In this document: piece after piece, positions 1-14,300 of the stretch | Layout: each line of letters starts with the position of its first letter | Numbering within the stretch: the first letter of the stretch is position 1 | Origin: Progne subis subis | Lineage: Eukaryota; Chordata; Aves; Passeriformes; Hirundinidae | Assembly (NCBI GenBank): GCA_022316685.1 | Contig: JAKJHU010000082.1 | Span: 4,732,128 to 4,796,127 of the forward strand | Direction of reading: 5' to 3' | DNA length: 64,000 nucleotides | Translations under genes and position numbers: made by a program | The notes under the pieces: generated by a model | Database searches by the model: none | Told to the model about the DNA's origin: nothing | What the model saw: the letters and a program-made list of their open reading frames with translations, nothing else

Positions 1-1344
1 TCATCCCTGCAGATGAACCCTGATGAACTGAAAGCAAATTTCCAAAATTAAGAGTTGTATCTGTACCCTAACCTACGCTGAACCACTTCCCAGTCTCTGT
101 GGATGAAAGCAGGGGAGAAGCAGCCTAGGGAAGGGAAAGCTGACGCATTTCCCGCTCCCACAGCTCTGAGTGGAGCAGGTTCAGGTGCAGCACATCCCTG
201 AGCCACGTCCAGCCCACACTGGTCAGATGTCACCTGTGACACCCCTGGGGTGTGAGCAGAACTTGCACAACGCACATCCTGCGTGCACGTGACTCTGCCT
301 TGGGCACATACGACAGGTGGATCATTTTCACCCTGGGCTGTTCTCCAACCTCACTTTTAGAGCTGTGATCTCCGCAGATCCTCTTGGAACGCTGACCTGG
401 ATGTCAGGAACTGCCTCTGCTGACTTCAACGCTCACGTCACCATCAAGTCCTGCCACCAGTACCAGTTCCCCAGGTCAGAGTGGAGAGACCACACACCCA
501 AGGCCCTGCTGCTGTCCCCAGACTCAGCCACTCCAAACTCAACCAAACAAAACCAGTTTCAATTCCGTCAGGCAAGCGCAGCCCATCACAACGTGCCCAA
601 ACTTGAGCCAGCAGGAAAATTTCCTTCCAGGATAAAGCAAGGCTTGGGTCACTGGCCACAGGTAACAAACCCTGGAGAACAGACAGTAAAGCTCTGGCGT
701 TTTGAGGGACACAGGCCACAGAAGGATCTGGGTCATGTGACACTAATTAGAGAGGATTAATTTCCTTCAGCAAGGTTCACCACTCTGGAAAGGACAGGAG
801 CTGCACATCTGCATGACCCAGCCAAATCCAGCTGTTCGTACTTGCACAGCAGTCTCCTAAAATGCTCCGATGGCTCCGGGGCCTGTGAGGACAATGTCCC
901 TCCCCTGCAGTTGCACAAACACTCAAGGCAGCAGGTGCTCAGCTGCAGATGGTGAGAGACAAAAGGCAACTTTTTATGTCCCACACTGTGCTGAAGCACA
1001 AACCCCCCCTTGTTGCCACCAGGCAGAGGATGCAGCCTACAGTCCACCAGGAGAACTGGGAGCTACTCTGCAAGTAACTTTGTTACATATAGAAAAAGCC
1101 TGAATCTATCACACATTTTGCTGAATAAACACGTTCAGTCCTCTTAAGTGACGTTCAACTCAAAACAACCCGGGGTGGAATGGATCTCTGGGTTAAGGAA
1201 GGCAGCAGGATAACACCAGAAGTCTCAGGGACCAATTCCACAGGGAGGCAGGTAATCCACCTTCCCTTCCTGCCAACTCCAACCTAACCACCACCAACCC
1301 ACACAATCCACACACAGGGCAAGGTGAGGGACCAAGCTTTCACA
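1..1344. other. Downstream flank of RYK, no gene seen
   Basis: No exon with homology that I recognise, no CR1 copy and no RNA gene was seen. ORFs of up to 147 codons occur on both strands but overlap one another and resemble no known protein. A longer RYK 3' UTR could extend into this stretch. Confidence 0.5.
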
Positions 1345-2275
1345 TGAGGTGTAATAGAAAAACATTCTTTACTCTGCAAGTGTCTTTACAAATATATATT
1401 TATATATTTAAGCCCATTTCAGGCCATAAAATCCATAAAAAAACAACCAGTACCTTTTTGAACAAGAGAAACTGCAGGGCAGAAGCCTGAGGTGACAGAC
1501 TCCCACACAGGGGCTGCTCTGGCGCTTCTCTGAAGGCCTTTAGTTAGCACATAAAACCATCTCAAAAATCCTTTGATGTGAAAGAAGGGGCACCATTCTT
1601 ACCCCACTTTCACCACTCTCTGTATGAGGTAAACTGGGATCACTTTTTACATCATCGCTTTAGAAAGGAGATGTTGTATCCTGAAGACCAGCTTTTCCAA
1701 AGAACATCTGCGAGTGGGTTAAAAAGGTAAGATGTGTGGATCCAACCATAAAATGTGCTGTTGTCTCAAAATAGAAGTAGTTGATACTAAAAAGCTATTC
1801 CAGATACATACAAGTACAAACACTAGAGCTGGTCAGAAAGATTCAGTTTCAACATTTTTTTTAAAAGCAGGGAAAATTTTCTGCAGTGTGGCTTTTCATT
1901 TCCCCTCTCCTGACTTTTCTACCAGTTCCATAAACCCTTCCAAAAAAATCACGTGTCTGTTGTCAGAGTGCAAAGTCCATCCAAATCTCGTGTTTCAGTA
2001 CACTATCTCTACACTTTACAAATCCTGATGGCAAACCAAAAGGTCTCAATTTAACTTAGCCAAAGTGATATCTAGAAAATATTCAACACCAAGAGGTCTT
2101 ACAAAAAAAACTTGAGACTACTAAGGCATTCTAAGGCACAGTGTTTTGGAAGAAGTGCTTTCTCCCTGTAGTGTTGCTTTATACACATCACGTGTGCGAG
2201 TCCGAGGGATGCATGGAGCTGCAGATGAATGCCATGGCTTCTCCCAAACAGGGAATTCCATCTTCTGCTGCTGTC
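1345..2275 (-). other. RYK: Probable RYK 3' untranslated region
   Basis: Immediately after the stop the minus strand is AT-rich, repeat-free and without a supported ORF, as expected of a 3' UTR. No perfect AATAAA was found on the minus strand here. A variant signal AGTAAA lies at about 1366-1372, after a run of alternating T and A (about 1391-1410), which would put cleavage near 1345. The end is a guess from this signal only. Confidence 0.4.
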
Positions 2276-2387
2276 TCAGACGTAGGCTCCCAATGCTGCG
2301 TGAAATTCAGTGAGACATTGCACCAGCTGCTGAAACTTGGGTCTCTCCTCAGGATCTAGGGCCCAACAGCAGGCCATCACAGCAAAC
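2276..2387 (-). CDS. RYK: RYK exon 15: C-terminus and stop
   Basis: The exon encodes Leu589 (split codon) to Val625 and the stop TGA at 2276-2278: FAVMACCWALDPEERP, then KFQQLVQCL and the tail ending AALGAYV. The final Ala-Tyr-Val resembles a PDZ ligand; RYK is known to bind PDZ proteins through its C-terminus. The acceptor is TTGCAG. Confidence 0.97.
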
Positions 2388-5300
2388 CTGCAACACAGAG
2401 GCACATGGAGCACAGGGGAACGTCAGCCAGGAAACCACAGCCCCAGCCTGAAAGGCAAAACAGCATCTGCCACTGGGAAACTGGCTGAGCAAGCAGAGAG
2501 AGACAAGGAGCCCTGGATCTTATGGTTCATTATGCTGAACAGCTCCTCCCAAGGATGGACGCCTGGAATGATGAGCAAAGGGGCTGCCACCAGAGGCCCT
2601 GGCTTGATTTAGGATATAACCCATGGCAATCCAGGAAGGAGCAGTATATAGTTCACTGGAAATTGCTCAACTGCTATAAAAGCATGGAATGGTATGGGTT
2701 GGAAGTGACCTTGAAGATTATCCAGTCCCACCCCCTGCCATGGGCAGGGACATCCTCCACTAGCCCAGGTTGCTCCAAGCCCTGTCCAGCCTGGCCTTGG
2801 ACACTTCCAGGGATCCAGGAACAGCCACAGATTCTCTGGGCACCCTGTGCCAGGGCCTCACTGCCCTCACAGGGAGGAATTCCTCCCAAAATCCCATCTT
2901 ACCCTGCCCTCTGGCACGGGGAAGCCATTCCCACTTGTCCTGTCACTCTACCTCTTATCTTAAGTCCCTCTCCAGCTCTTTTGGAACCTATTTAGGCACT
3001 GGAAGGGGCTCCAAGTCTCCCTGGAGCCTTCTCTGGTCCAGGCTGTACGCTACCAGACTATCTCCAGAGCAGAGGGGGCTGCAGCCATCAGAGTATCTCC
3101 GTGGCCTCCTCTGGACTCACTCCATCAGCTCCACATCCTTCAGATGAAGGAGCTATTCCACGAGCAATGTTTACCCCAGGGTTTGTGTGACAAGCAGAAC
3201 AAACAGGCAGGGAAAGGCAAGCCCAGCTCTCTCTTTGGGCAGCCTGGCTTAACACACCGAACAAACAGCAGCACCGTCCTCCTTCCCCAGCAGAGGCACT
3301 CACAGTTCATCGGGGCAATTGATGGGCTGAGCTATTCGATAGCCGTCCTTTAAATAAGCTGCCATCTCGAAGGGGTCGATGTCCACGTACGGGGTCTGTC
3401 CCAGGGTCATCAGCTCCCACAGCGTCACCCCAAAGGCCCACTGCAAAGGAACAGCGCAGGCATTAACACAACGTGCTGAACCCCCTGAACCCCTCCAGCC
3501 AGGCCACAAAATCAGAAAGCTTTGACATAAATGCTCTGTATAACCAAATTCAACATGCCTTGAACCGGGCTAAGAAAGAATCACAGAACTGGTGTTAAAC
3601 TGCCCAGAGAAGCTGTGGCTGCCCCATCCCTGGAAGTGTCCATGGTCAAGCTGGACAGGGCTTGGAGCAACCTGGGCCAGTGACTTCCTGTCCATAGCAG
3701 GGAGTAGGATCCAGATGATCTTAGGGTCCTTCCCAACCCAAACCAACCTGTGATTCTACCAGACTGAACTACTTAAAATCTTACTGCACTAAGATATCGG
3801 TGCTAAAAATCACGCATTTTTTAACATGACATTACAGAACACCTAAATCTAAACAATACTGAACACTCAATGATTGTCTAGTATAAAAAGGTTTGTGGTT
3901 TTTTTTTTACATTTTACTTCTTCAAAATGCCTCAAAAATCCTCAAAAAGAGTCTGCAAACTTGAAAGGATCAGAAAGGCTAACTGAATGAAATTATAATT
4001 TTTTTACTCCAAATAATCTGTATATTTGGAGAGTATGCTCAGGAATAGGACTCAGAGAAAGAAAAAGATTTCATCTCAGTAAACCTGACAGCTGGATCAG
4101 CATTGAACACATTCAGCCAGTAACCCTTGCCAGAAAGAGCTTGAAGTGATAAAAAAATCCATCAATTAATGCACACACAAGCCAAGTACATGGAAAATGA
4201 TTTATTATCTGGTATCCAGAGACCCAGGAGACCAAACAGAGATGGGGCTGATACTGCACGCTCGTGACTCACTAATCAAGTTACACATCACCGTTCATTA
4301 AAAAGGGGCAGAATCCTGCAAGGCTCTTGTTTTAATCAAGAGAAATGCCACCACTGCCTTGATCCAAGCCTTAGGGAAGGGATATTTTCATGTGGGAAAG
4401 GCAGGGGCGCAGATGTGGCCGCGCTCCAAACAGCCACCAAAGGAAATAAAGCCCCTTTTTACCTGCAGTGGAGAAGAGTGCTGAGGGACATGGGGTGGTC
4501 ATGAAGAGGAGATAAGAGAGTGATTCAAGCAAAACCATGCTGGGAATACAGCTGTTCTAATTCCATAGGTAGCTGCATAAAAATGGCATGAAGAGATGCA
4601 GAGCTTCACGCCCAACAGCAGGAAAACCACCGACTTAAGATTCAGCAGGAACCGCGGTTTGTTTTCCTACACTCTGGCAGACTGATAGAGCTGTTGGCAG
4701 AGGAGCAACACATCATTGGGGAAGTTTCAAGCCAGCGAACACAGTTTGAAAGAGAGTCATCCAAAAAGCAAGCCTGGAACACATCCCATGGCATCTCTGC
4801 AGACACAGACGCTGTTTGTACCACACTTCATCACCCGTTCCCTGTTAACACACAACGGATCACTGGGTTTGTTCCTACCAAACCCACAAAAACATCTGAC
4901 ATCAGCTTTTTGTGAAAGGAGTCCAGGTAGATGCAAAGCTGATATTTAGGGCACATGGTGTTTTCTATACCCAGAAAAACTACTCGCTTTTGAACTCTGC
5001 AAAAGTCAGACGGCCACGTGTCTGCAGTTAGAACTGTGTGATAGAAGATGGGTGGCATTTATCCCTAAGCAATGAAAAAAGGACTTCTGGGCTAAAATGG
5101 GCTGGAAGAGATGCTGAATTGCACTGGAGTTTTCAAAAATGGTTACAATATTGAGATTTACTCATCCTAATAAAATTCCACATCTTGCTGCCACTGTTAC
5201 ATAAGCTTTGATTTCCCAGTCCTCACAAACAGCAAAGGGTTTCACGTTCCAGATTTTTTAAAAAGTAAAAATAAAACCCACCACTTGATTGAATTAATTT

Positions 5301-8300
5301 AGCTTTCTAAAAACATGCTTTTACAGGCAACTTCCATTTCCTCTTCTGTCTTCAAGTTTGGTAAAACACAAACCCCCATGTGTTTTCCAGTGAATACACA
5401 TGTGGAGAACAACTGGCACCTTCCCTTCCTTCCTTCTTTTTCTTGTTTACATGGCTACAGCACTAGTACAGACCATGGAAGAAAAAAAGCCAACCAGAAC
5501 TTCTCTGAAGTTTCCTAAACTGGCAGCAGACCACTATCCCAGCTGGGATGCATCCGAGGGCACCAAGGGAACAGGCTGAGGACACTGCAACACTGCTCTT
5601 ATCCCTGAAAGGTCACATCAACTGGCAGAGGTTCCTGACCACTGGAATGAAGGCATCCTCTGGAAGAGCTGGGATGCAGGGGAGCATGGGCCACACAGTC
5701 AAACACCAGCTCCTGTCCTGCCAGTGTTAGGGAACTCGTTATTCTGGAACTCACAGGGATGTCTGGGAACAGCCAGTGTGGATTGAGGAAGGGAACCTGT
5801 GCCAGACCAGATCTTTGCTGAGCAGACAGAGCACAGGGTGAGGAATGGATGTCCAACTTGACTTCCAGAGGCTGCTGGGCACTGAGCAGGATCCCCAGGG
5901 AAGGGGCACGGCCCCAAGGCTGCCAGAGCTCCAGGAGCTCTTGGACAATGCTCCCAGGCATGGGTGGCATTGCTGGGGTGTCTGGTGCAGGGCCAGGAGC
6001 TGGACTGGATGATCCTTGTGGGTCCCTTCCAGCTTGGGATACTTTATGAAAAGCAGGTTAGTCCCAATGCAGCTCCCTGAATTTGACTGTGTTCCCTGCC
6101 AGCACTCCCAAGGGAACAGGGAGCAAGGGGCACCTTTTCTGTGCCCAAAGGGCCTGACTGAACCATCTGCCACAAGCAGCTGATGCTGGAGTGGGAGTAG
6201 AGATGCTGCTCTGAACAAGCCACCGTCACCTATCCAGTGCCATGACCCCCTGCCTCCAGCTCTGGGGTCCCCAACAGCAGAAGGATGTTGGAGCTGCTGG
6301 AATGAGTCCAGAGGAGGCCACAGAGATGCTCCAAGGGCTGGAGCCCCTCTGCTCTGGAGCCAGGCTGGGAGAACTGTGGGGGTTCACCTGGAGAAGAGAA
6401 GGCTCCAGGGAAACATCACAGCACCTTCCAGTGCATAAAGGAGCTCTAGGAGAGCTGGAGAGGGATTTTGGACAAGGGACTGGAAGGACAGGACAATGGG
6501 GAATGGCTTCTCATTGCCAGAGGGCGGCGTTAGATGGGATACTGGGAAGAAATTCTTCCCTATGAGGGGGGTGAGGACCTGGCACAGGGTGCCCAGAGAA
6601 GCTGTGGCTGCCCTATTCCTGGAAGTGTTCCAGGCCAGGCTTGGAGCAACCTGGGACAATGGAAGGTGTCCCAATCCATGTAAAGGGGCAGAATTAAATG
6701 GGCTTTAAGGTTCCTCCCAACCCAAACCGTTCTGGGCTTCTGTGATTCTCCAACAGCTGAGAAAAGATAAAAACACCAATAAAACACAGAAAAAAAAAAC
6801 CTCACCACATCACTAGCGCTGGAGAATTCATTGTTGACCAGGCTCTCCAGAGCCATCCAGCGCACTGGTCTGTTCTCGTTGTCCCCCAGGCAGTGGTAGT
6901 CCATGGGGAACAGGTCCCGGGACAGCGCGTTGTCCGTGATCTTCACCTGCAGGGCGTCGTCGATGCTGGGGCACAGAGAACAGCAGCGTTCAGCCCCGCA
7001 GCAAACGGCTCAGCTCAGCCCTAACTCCACACCCGGGATCTAACTGGGGACTGCTAAGCCACGTCTCAAGCACTGCCACGCTCTCCTGCATCAAGACACA
7101 CTTGCTCTGTGATTAGCAAATATTATCACGGCACCCAGTTGTTCTGTGCCAGCTGATAAGGACTAGAAAAATCAGCAGGCTCGGTTAAATAAAAACAAAC
7201 ATTTACAAGTGCAAAAAAATACCGTTAAAGCAAACAAGTAACTGCCTCGAGTTACTCCTGCTCTTTTAGAGATCCCCTATCAGAGCAATTGAACGCCTCG
7301 TAGCTCTAATACCACTGTGGCAATAACGAGGCAAGGATCTAAGCAAAGCAAGAGCCAGTAATATCTTTAAGCAACCAGTACTCTTTGGGGTCTACAAGCA
7401 TGTTTCTGATCAAGCCATCTGCTGCAAAACTGTTTATTCCCTCCACCAAAGATACTGATGCTTGTCAGAAATTGGGTACTAAAGGAAAGTTACTTTAATC
7501 AAGAAAAGATGACACAAAATAGCACAGAGAATTTGCCGCCTCTGGGATGTGATTCAAACTCTTTGAACTTAAAACTGTGCGTAATAAAGTTCAGTGTTCT
7601 CATAAAAGCTGACTTCAGAACATGGCAAAGACGTTGGCTTCAACACTGTATGACAAAAATACAGAAGGAACATTGGGTCGGAGGTATTGCAACCAATTGG
7701 TTTTTGTTGTCTTCTCATCTTGCCAATTATTTCTTTATTTTGATGAGAAAAATGAAATATAAATGCTCTGTGTGTTTCCCTCTTTACTGTCTCAGATATC
7801 TTTTTATTTATTTTATTTCTATGTGCTTTCAGGCCAGTTCCTCATCCTCAAAATTTACAAACCAGGAAATTTCCCATCAAGTCATTATTAAGAGCTGAGA
7901 GAAAATTCCTAGAAGACCTGTTTGAAAACAAATTCAATCCAAAGGGCAATTCCCCAGTGCTTAGAGAGCCTTGACTTGTGTAATCCTCATGTCCACTGTA
8001 ATTGGACCTGGCTGTGCCATGGGCACAGGAGACCAAAAGCATTTCCTCCCTTAAAACCTGCCAAGATCACTGGAATCCTGGCTCCTTTCCCAAAATTAGG
8101 ACATGAGTCTGATGCACTTCCCAGCCTTTCACCACCCTGAGCAAACCTGGGAAACAAAGAAGGGCAGGTGGAACAAAGTCCTTCAGGGGACCTTGGCTAC
8201 TGGCACCTCTTTCTCTTCCCAATCCATGGCAGGGGGTGGAATTAAATGGGCTTCAAGGTCCCTCCCAACCCAAACCGTTCTCCGACATGAAAAATAAATA

Positions 8301-11300
8301 AAAATATATTCTCAGATATAAAGCTCCAGGTGATGTCCCTGATGTTTGTGATATCTGTCTCCCGTGTTGCAACTTCCCAATCAGTGTGCTCACCATTGAG
8401 GAAAAGCGATAGAAATCAGGAACAGACTCTGTTAGGAACCCCATCACACTGAGCACCCTTTTGGGGCACAAGAGCAGAGATGGTGGTCACTCAGTGACTG
8501 GGCTCCTAGAAGGCCACCAAACACCTCCATCTCTACATTTTGGAGCGTATACAAGCCTGAAGATGGTCTCAAACCCCCCTCTGGCATTCCTGCCATTCCA
8601 GAGCACATTTCTATCTTTCCATCATTTGGCAACTAAGAAATCTACCAATGAACAAAGTCTTTAACTCAGTTTTTAAGCAGAAAAAATGCAGAAAACTAAC
8701 TTCAAACAAAAATCTATCCATCGACAAACTGTCAAAGATACTCCAAGCTTTTATTAAAGTTGACGGGAAGCTCTAATTCTTTTCAAGCCTTTGAAAAAGT
8801 GATAGACGAACCCAGCTGAAGCATTTACAGAGAGGATCTTCTGTGTCCTTTAGAACCACGATTCCTGGCTCCCCTTGCTTCAGAGGAAAACAACTTCTCT
8901 GACTACACCAGCGACCCCAAACCTGCATTCTGAAGGAGAGCTCAGGCTGAGTGCAGGGAGCTGCAGCTGCAGAGGGGACAGTACTTACACACAGTTCCTT
9001 GCAGCCAGGTCTTTGTGGATGACCTCCCTCCTGGCCAGGTAGCTCATCCCACAGGCGATCTGGATGGCCATATGGACCAGATCCTGCTGGGAAATTGCCT
9101 GCAAGAGCCCAGAGCAGCAGCCATCAGTCCCTCCAGCCCAGAACCTGCTGGGTTAATGGGTTTGCTGTGACCCAGTGCCCCCTCCCCTCCCCTTCCAGTC
9201 CCCACAGACACAACCACCTATGGACACTCATGATGGTGCCTTGCTCTAAATTTTAACTTCTTTTTTTGACGTGCCAAAGGAAAATACTTCCATCTTGCAA
9301 GTGCCTCACTCTTTGTACCTACTCTTCCTTTGACTGGAAATGGACAGAAGCAAAAATGGTCCATTTTACCCCTCTTCCCACACCTTTTTCACTTTGTTTC
9401 CCTGGAAACCAGCTAATTTCCAGGCAGCAGCACAGTCAAAATCCTTGCTGCTCTCCAAAACCAGTATCAAAGGCTGCTGCTTCAGCTCCTTTTGCAACTT
9501 CACAGTCTTATCATAATTAAAATCTTGCACGTATTTATAGCTTGAGATACCAAAAGTAGCATCAGTAAATCTGAAATTTCTCCATACACGATTTCCCTTA
9601 ACTTAATCCACAATTTTCTCTAGCTGCTGATATAATTTTAGGATGCATTGATTCAGCTCCTACCCTAATGAGAGGTGACTCGGCTTCCCACCCACCCAGG
9701 ATAAACAGCCAGGAATGCTTTCCTGGTGGGGATCAAGGCAAACACTTGCTGGAGAGCCACCTCTGCAGTTCTCCTGCCATCACACTGAACAAGAGAGTGC
9801 CACAACCACTCCTCTGGTGGCACAAACTCAGGTGCCAGAGCAAATAGAGGCTGAATGGGCACAAAGTCCCACATGGCCAAGGGTACCTGAGGATTGTTGG
9901 CCTCCACCAGTTTGCACTGTCGCAGGAAGAGTTTCAGGTTCCCCCAGTTCATGTAGGGCAGCAGCACCATTGGTTTCTCTCCCTCCTCTATACAGACATG
10001 AGTGATAGGCAGCAGATTCCTGGAAGACAGAGAAATCCCTAATGTTATGGAACTGATATTAGATAAAAATACTTTTGATTCCTAAACACAGTAATAAAAT
10101 TAATTCAACACAGAAGAAAAGCATTTAATCTTGTATTAGGAATTGCAGAGCACAACATGCCCAAAAAACTGAAGCCCTAGACAGTATTTCTTTTAATAAA
10201 CAAAATATTTAACTACTTTCCCATTATGAAGAACCCTCCAAATGTTTTCACTTGGTCCAAGCGGGCTGACGTAAATTGTTGTGAACACAGATTACCTATA
10301 TTCACAACATTTGTACACAGAAGTGCTATATCCTAAACTGAGAGGTATAGCATTCTAAAGTAACTACAGATATAAAATATAATCTTCCATTACAGCAGTT
10401 TAACAAATACAAGTCAGAACATCATATTTGAGCTGGTGCAAAGTGACAGAACAGATTTTAGCTCTGAATCAGCCACTTTAAGGGCCTTTCCAAGCCTTTT
10501 GTGGCTCATTTAACCCCCATGCTGCAGTGTCTCTGCACATCTTCCTTAGAAGATATATAAAATATTACACCTATCAATATGTAAATTCACAGAACCTCAA
10601 ACCAAACTGGATACAGTTTTGATTTCCATCAATCACTTTTAAAAATATCTGAGTTTTCCATTGAAAACTATTAGTAAAAGTCACCAATGACTTACAACTG
10701 GTGTTAATTTTGAATTTTCTTACTCTTTCCTGAAAAGTTCTCACAGCCAGGTGTCACATTCATAAGCTTTAGAGACCCATGAAGGTCCCAGCTTTATAGG
10801 CAGTGAAGGGAAGAAAAGCTTTTTCGACTTTTTAAAAAAAGTTTGACTTAAAAAAGGGACGACAACAGCTGATTTGGAATGATGAGAGCAGGCCAGGTTC
10901 ATTTTCTTTCTATTTTAGGTATGTTTCACCAAGAACCTGCTACTCCTGTATTTTAGACAAAGCCTTTATTATGTAAGACTGGGAGAGCTGGGAATGTCCC
11001 GTCTGGAGAAGGATCCAGGGAGACCTCAGAGTCTTCTCCAGTGTTTAAAAGGGGCTCCAGAAAAGCAACTTTGGACAAGGGCCTGGAGTGACAGCACAAG
11101 GGGGAATGGCTTCCCATTGCCAGATAGGGAGAGATGGGATCTTGGGAAGAAATTCTTCACTGGGAAGTTGGGGAGGCCCTGGCACAGGGTGCCCAGAGAA
11201 GCTGTGGCAGCCCCTGGATCCCTGGAAGTGTCCAAGGCCAGATTGGACAGGGCTTGGAGCAACCTGGGCTAGTGGAAGGTGTCCCTGCCCAAGACAGAGA

Positions 11301-14300
11301 TGAGCTTTAAGGTCCCTTCCCACCCAAACCACCCTGACACTCCATGATTCTACAGAGGTGTTGCTGAATTCCCAACAAAGAGCTCCCTCTCCCCAGAGAG
11401 CTTTAGCCCAGGAACTTCCACCTCACAATGACATGGACTTGTCAACACCCCTGCCTGCCCTACCTGTGGTGAAGCCCTCTGAGTTTACAGCTTTCCGTCA
11501 GCATCATTGTCACCTGCACCTCTGAGGCTTGATCTGAGGGAAAAAGGAACCACAGATAAACTTTGGAAACAAATCAACATATTAATTAAAATTCAGTCCA
11601 GATTTGCAAGTCTCTTAAGGTCATCTGAGCACGAACAAAACTTGTTTGCCTCCTTTCTTAAAATGGCACTTACAGAAAGCCCCAAGGTTCAAGGCCAAGT
11701 CCTGAGGCTCATTTCTGCTTAAAGGAGTAGGGTGAAGCCCAGAAAGGAAACTGAGCACACTTCAGATCCTGACAGGCTGTGGTTCTGCACTTCCTGACAG
11801 CTTCTGGGCAGGCATGAGGCGGCTGCACCGGGCAGTGTGGTCCCATCCTGCACAGGACTGGTGCCCCTGTAGCAGTGGGATGTGCCAAGTGCTCCCCAGG
11901 CACGAGTGTGCTCTGAGGACACTGCTTTGCTGCTGAGTTACCACTCCAGATACAGCTGTGTTTACTGCCACATGGCTGGAGGCTGTTTATGTCTAGATTT
12001 ACTTATTTCCCTGCTCTGTGCTTGACACACTCGGTAACCTTAGAACTGTTTGCTGTTCTCACTCCCACCTTTAAAAATGAATACATAAATAAAACCACTG
12101 CTGCCAGCTAAAACTCAGGCACCTGTGATAACTCCAGTAACCCACAGCAATCAGAGCATCAACTGGGAAGAAGCACAAGCGGTGCGTGGAACCCCTTTCC
12201 CACTACTACTTGTGTATTTGGGGCTTTTTTCACCCTTTGGTGGCAAGAACCCCCAGGGAGGTTTAAGGAGACGTCAATGAGAGCTCTCCCAATCCTACCC
12301 TCCTCACACCTGGGAGCATTTTCTGTGTCTCCCTCGTGCTGGGACTAGTTCTGGCAGGGAGCTGGCACAGGAGAGCCTAGCACAGCCCAAGGAGCTCTTC
12401 TTGCCGCACTAGGGGGAATTTGCATGTTGTGGATGAGTCAAGCCAAGGTTTTACTGCCCTGGGAGGACGAACAGGCAAGAAATTCTCTGCTCCTTTCCCT
12501 CCTCCAAGGTCTGATCCTGCTCCCTGTACAGCCCTGACACCCTTTCCTAACTGAGGCCTGCAAAAGAAAATGCAACTCTGGCTGAATGAAGAGTGATGGG
12601 AGCACTCCGGAGCAGCTCAGAGGCGCCACTAAATTAGTGACAGTTATGGCTGTGGTATATTATGGGATGCCTCAGCCAGTGCTTTTGGGCCCACCACTTC
12701 TAGGACATTAAGGGGCTGGAATGTATTCAGGGAAGGGAACAGAGCTGGGGAAGGGGCTGGAGCATCAGGAGTGGCTGAGGGAGCTGGGAAAGGGGCTGAG
12801 CCTGGAGAAAAGGAGGCTCAGGGGGAACCTTGTGGCTCTGCACAGCTCCCTGACAGGAGGGGACAGCCGGGATGTCAGGGTCTGCTCCAGGGAACAGGGA
12901 CAGGAGGAGCGGAAACAGCCTCGAGTTGCACCAGGCGGGGTTTAAGCTGGATATTGGGGAATATTTACTGACAGAGAGGAGGGTCAGACAATGGAACAGG
13001 CTGTCAGGGGCAGTGCTTGAGGATTTAAATCAGAAGGGATTCACAACTGTGTGGATGTGGCATCTCAGGACATGGGTCAGTGGTGACCTTGGCAGCTCTG
13101 GGGGAATGGTTGGACTCAGTGGTCTTGGAGGGTTTTTCCAACACAAACAAATCTATGATTCCCTTCTATTTGATAACGTCTGTATGTGGGGATGGTACGA
13201 ACAGGTTCTTGCAGTGCAGGAGACACTGAAGCCATGGTCAGCTGAAGTCTCTGGTCTGCTCTCCAACAGAAGCATGAGAAAGAGAAGGTCTTACCCCTGT
13301 GGGCTGGACACTTGATGAATCTGATTATGTACAAGACAGATGCAAAAATTTTGGAAAGAGGAAAGAATAACCAAGATCCTACATTAAAACCAAGTAATAC
13401 AGCCTAGAATGACTGAATCAGGTAGTTCTAAAAGCCAGTATTAAAAATGGAAAAGCAGATTCTGAGAAGTCAGAGGAGCAGGTTACCTGTACAAACCTTC
13501 AGGTGTAAAAGCAGTAATTAATTACAGGGCCAAAAGATCTCAACCTCTTCACTCAGCACACAATGAAGGGAGGAAAGAGATTCCTGGGTGTGAGTTTAAG
13601 CTGATTAACTCCTCACACACTCTCTGGCCCTGTGCTTGCTGAACTGGTTTGCTTTTAATTATTAAGAGCTACCAAGCAATAATTTGAAGCTTTAAATCAG
13701 AGATTGTTTAAGAGTGGATTTAAAATCTACAGAACGAGTCAGGCTGGTTTGGACAATGCACCCATTCATCTCCTCATGGTGACTCTTCTGCCGATGCCTT
13801 TCCCTTTCCAGCACTCAGGGAAGTTTCCAGCAGGTCACTGTGACGTTGTGTTGTTTTCTCTCCACGTTACAGTGGTTGAGCACCCAAAAGGACGATTGAC
13901 TCCCAAGCAAGTATATACGGAAATTGAAATCTTATCTTGTGAAACAGTCCCACCATCCATATTGTGTTTGCTTATCAATATTATTTCCTTGTTTTCTACA
14001 TGGAAAAAAACTTACCCAGCACAAACAAATTCAACAGGCTCAGAACAAACAATAGTGTTCAAGGCTAATCCTCCCCTAGCTGAGACCAGTGCCAATTCAG
14101 AACCACCGCACGATTTGATTATTGTGCGTTTGTACTAGATATAATTCAAAACACAATGTTAATCACCACTTCTTGGAGTGATTCTTGTCAAAAGGGGGAA
14201 AAGAACGCCAAAATACTGCTACTGCAATAGCCCCCATTGCATTCAGGCTTCCTTTTAAGGCCATTTTCATCAGTTACAAAGGAAAAAGTTCAGTTAAACA

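Larger units (their letters stand above)
3441..6805 (-). other. RYK: RYK intron 13
   Basis: GT-AG intron with three plus-orientation CR1 pieces (3601-3760, 5840-6050, 6245-6752). The stretch 3761-5839 is AT-rich unique sequence in which I see no exon or RNA gene. Confidence 0.9.

Noticed and set aside
12872..13315. 147-codon ORF as an intronic gene
   Set aside because: It lies over a CR1 3' end, whose untranslated part commonly leaves chance open frames; the same applies to the ORFs at 2522-2995, 11045-11332, 22479-22868 and 63453-63758.
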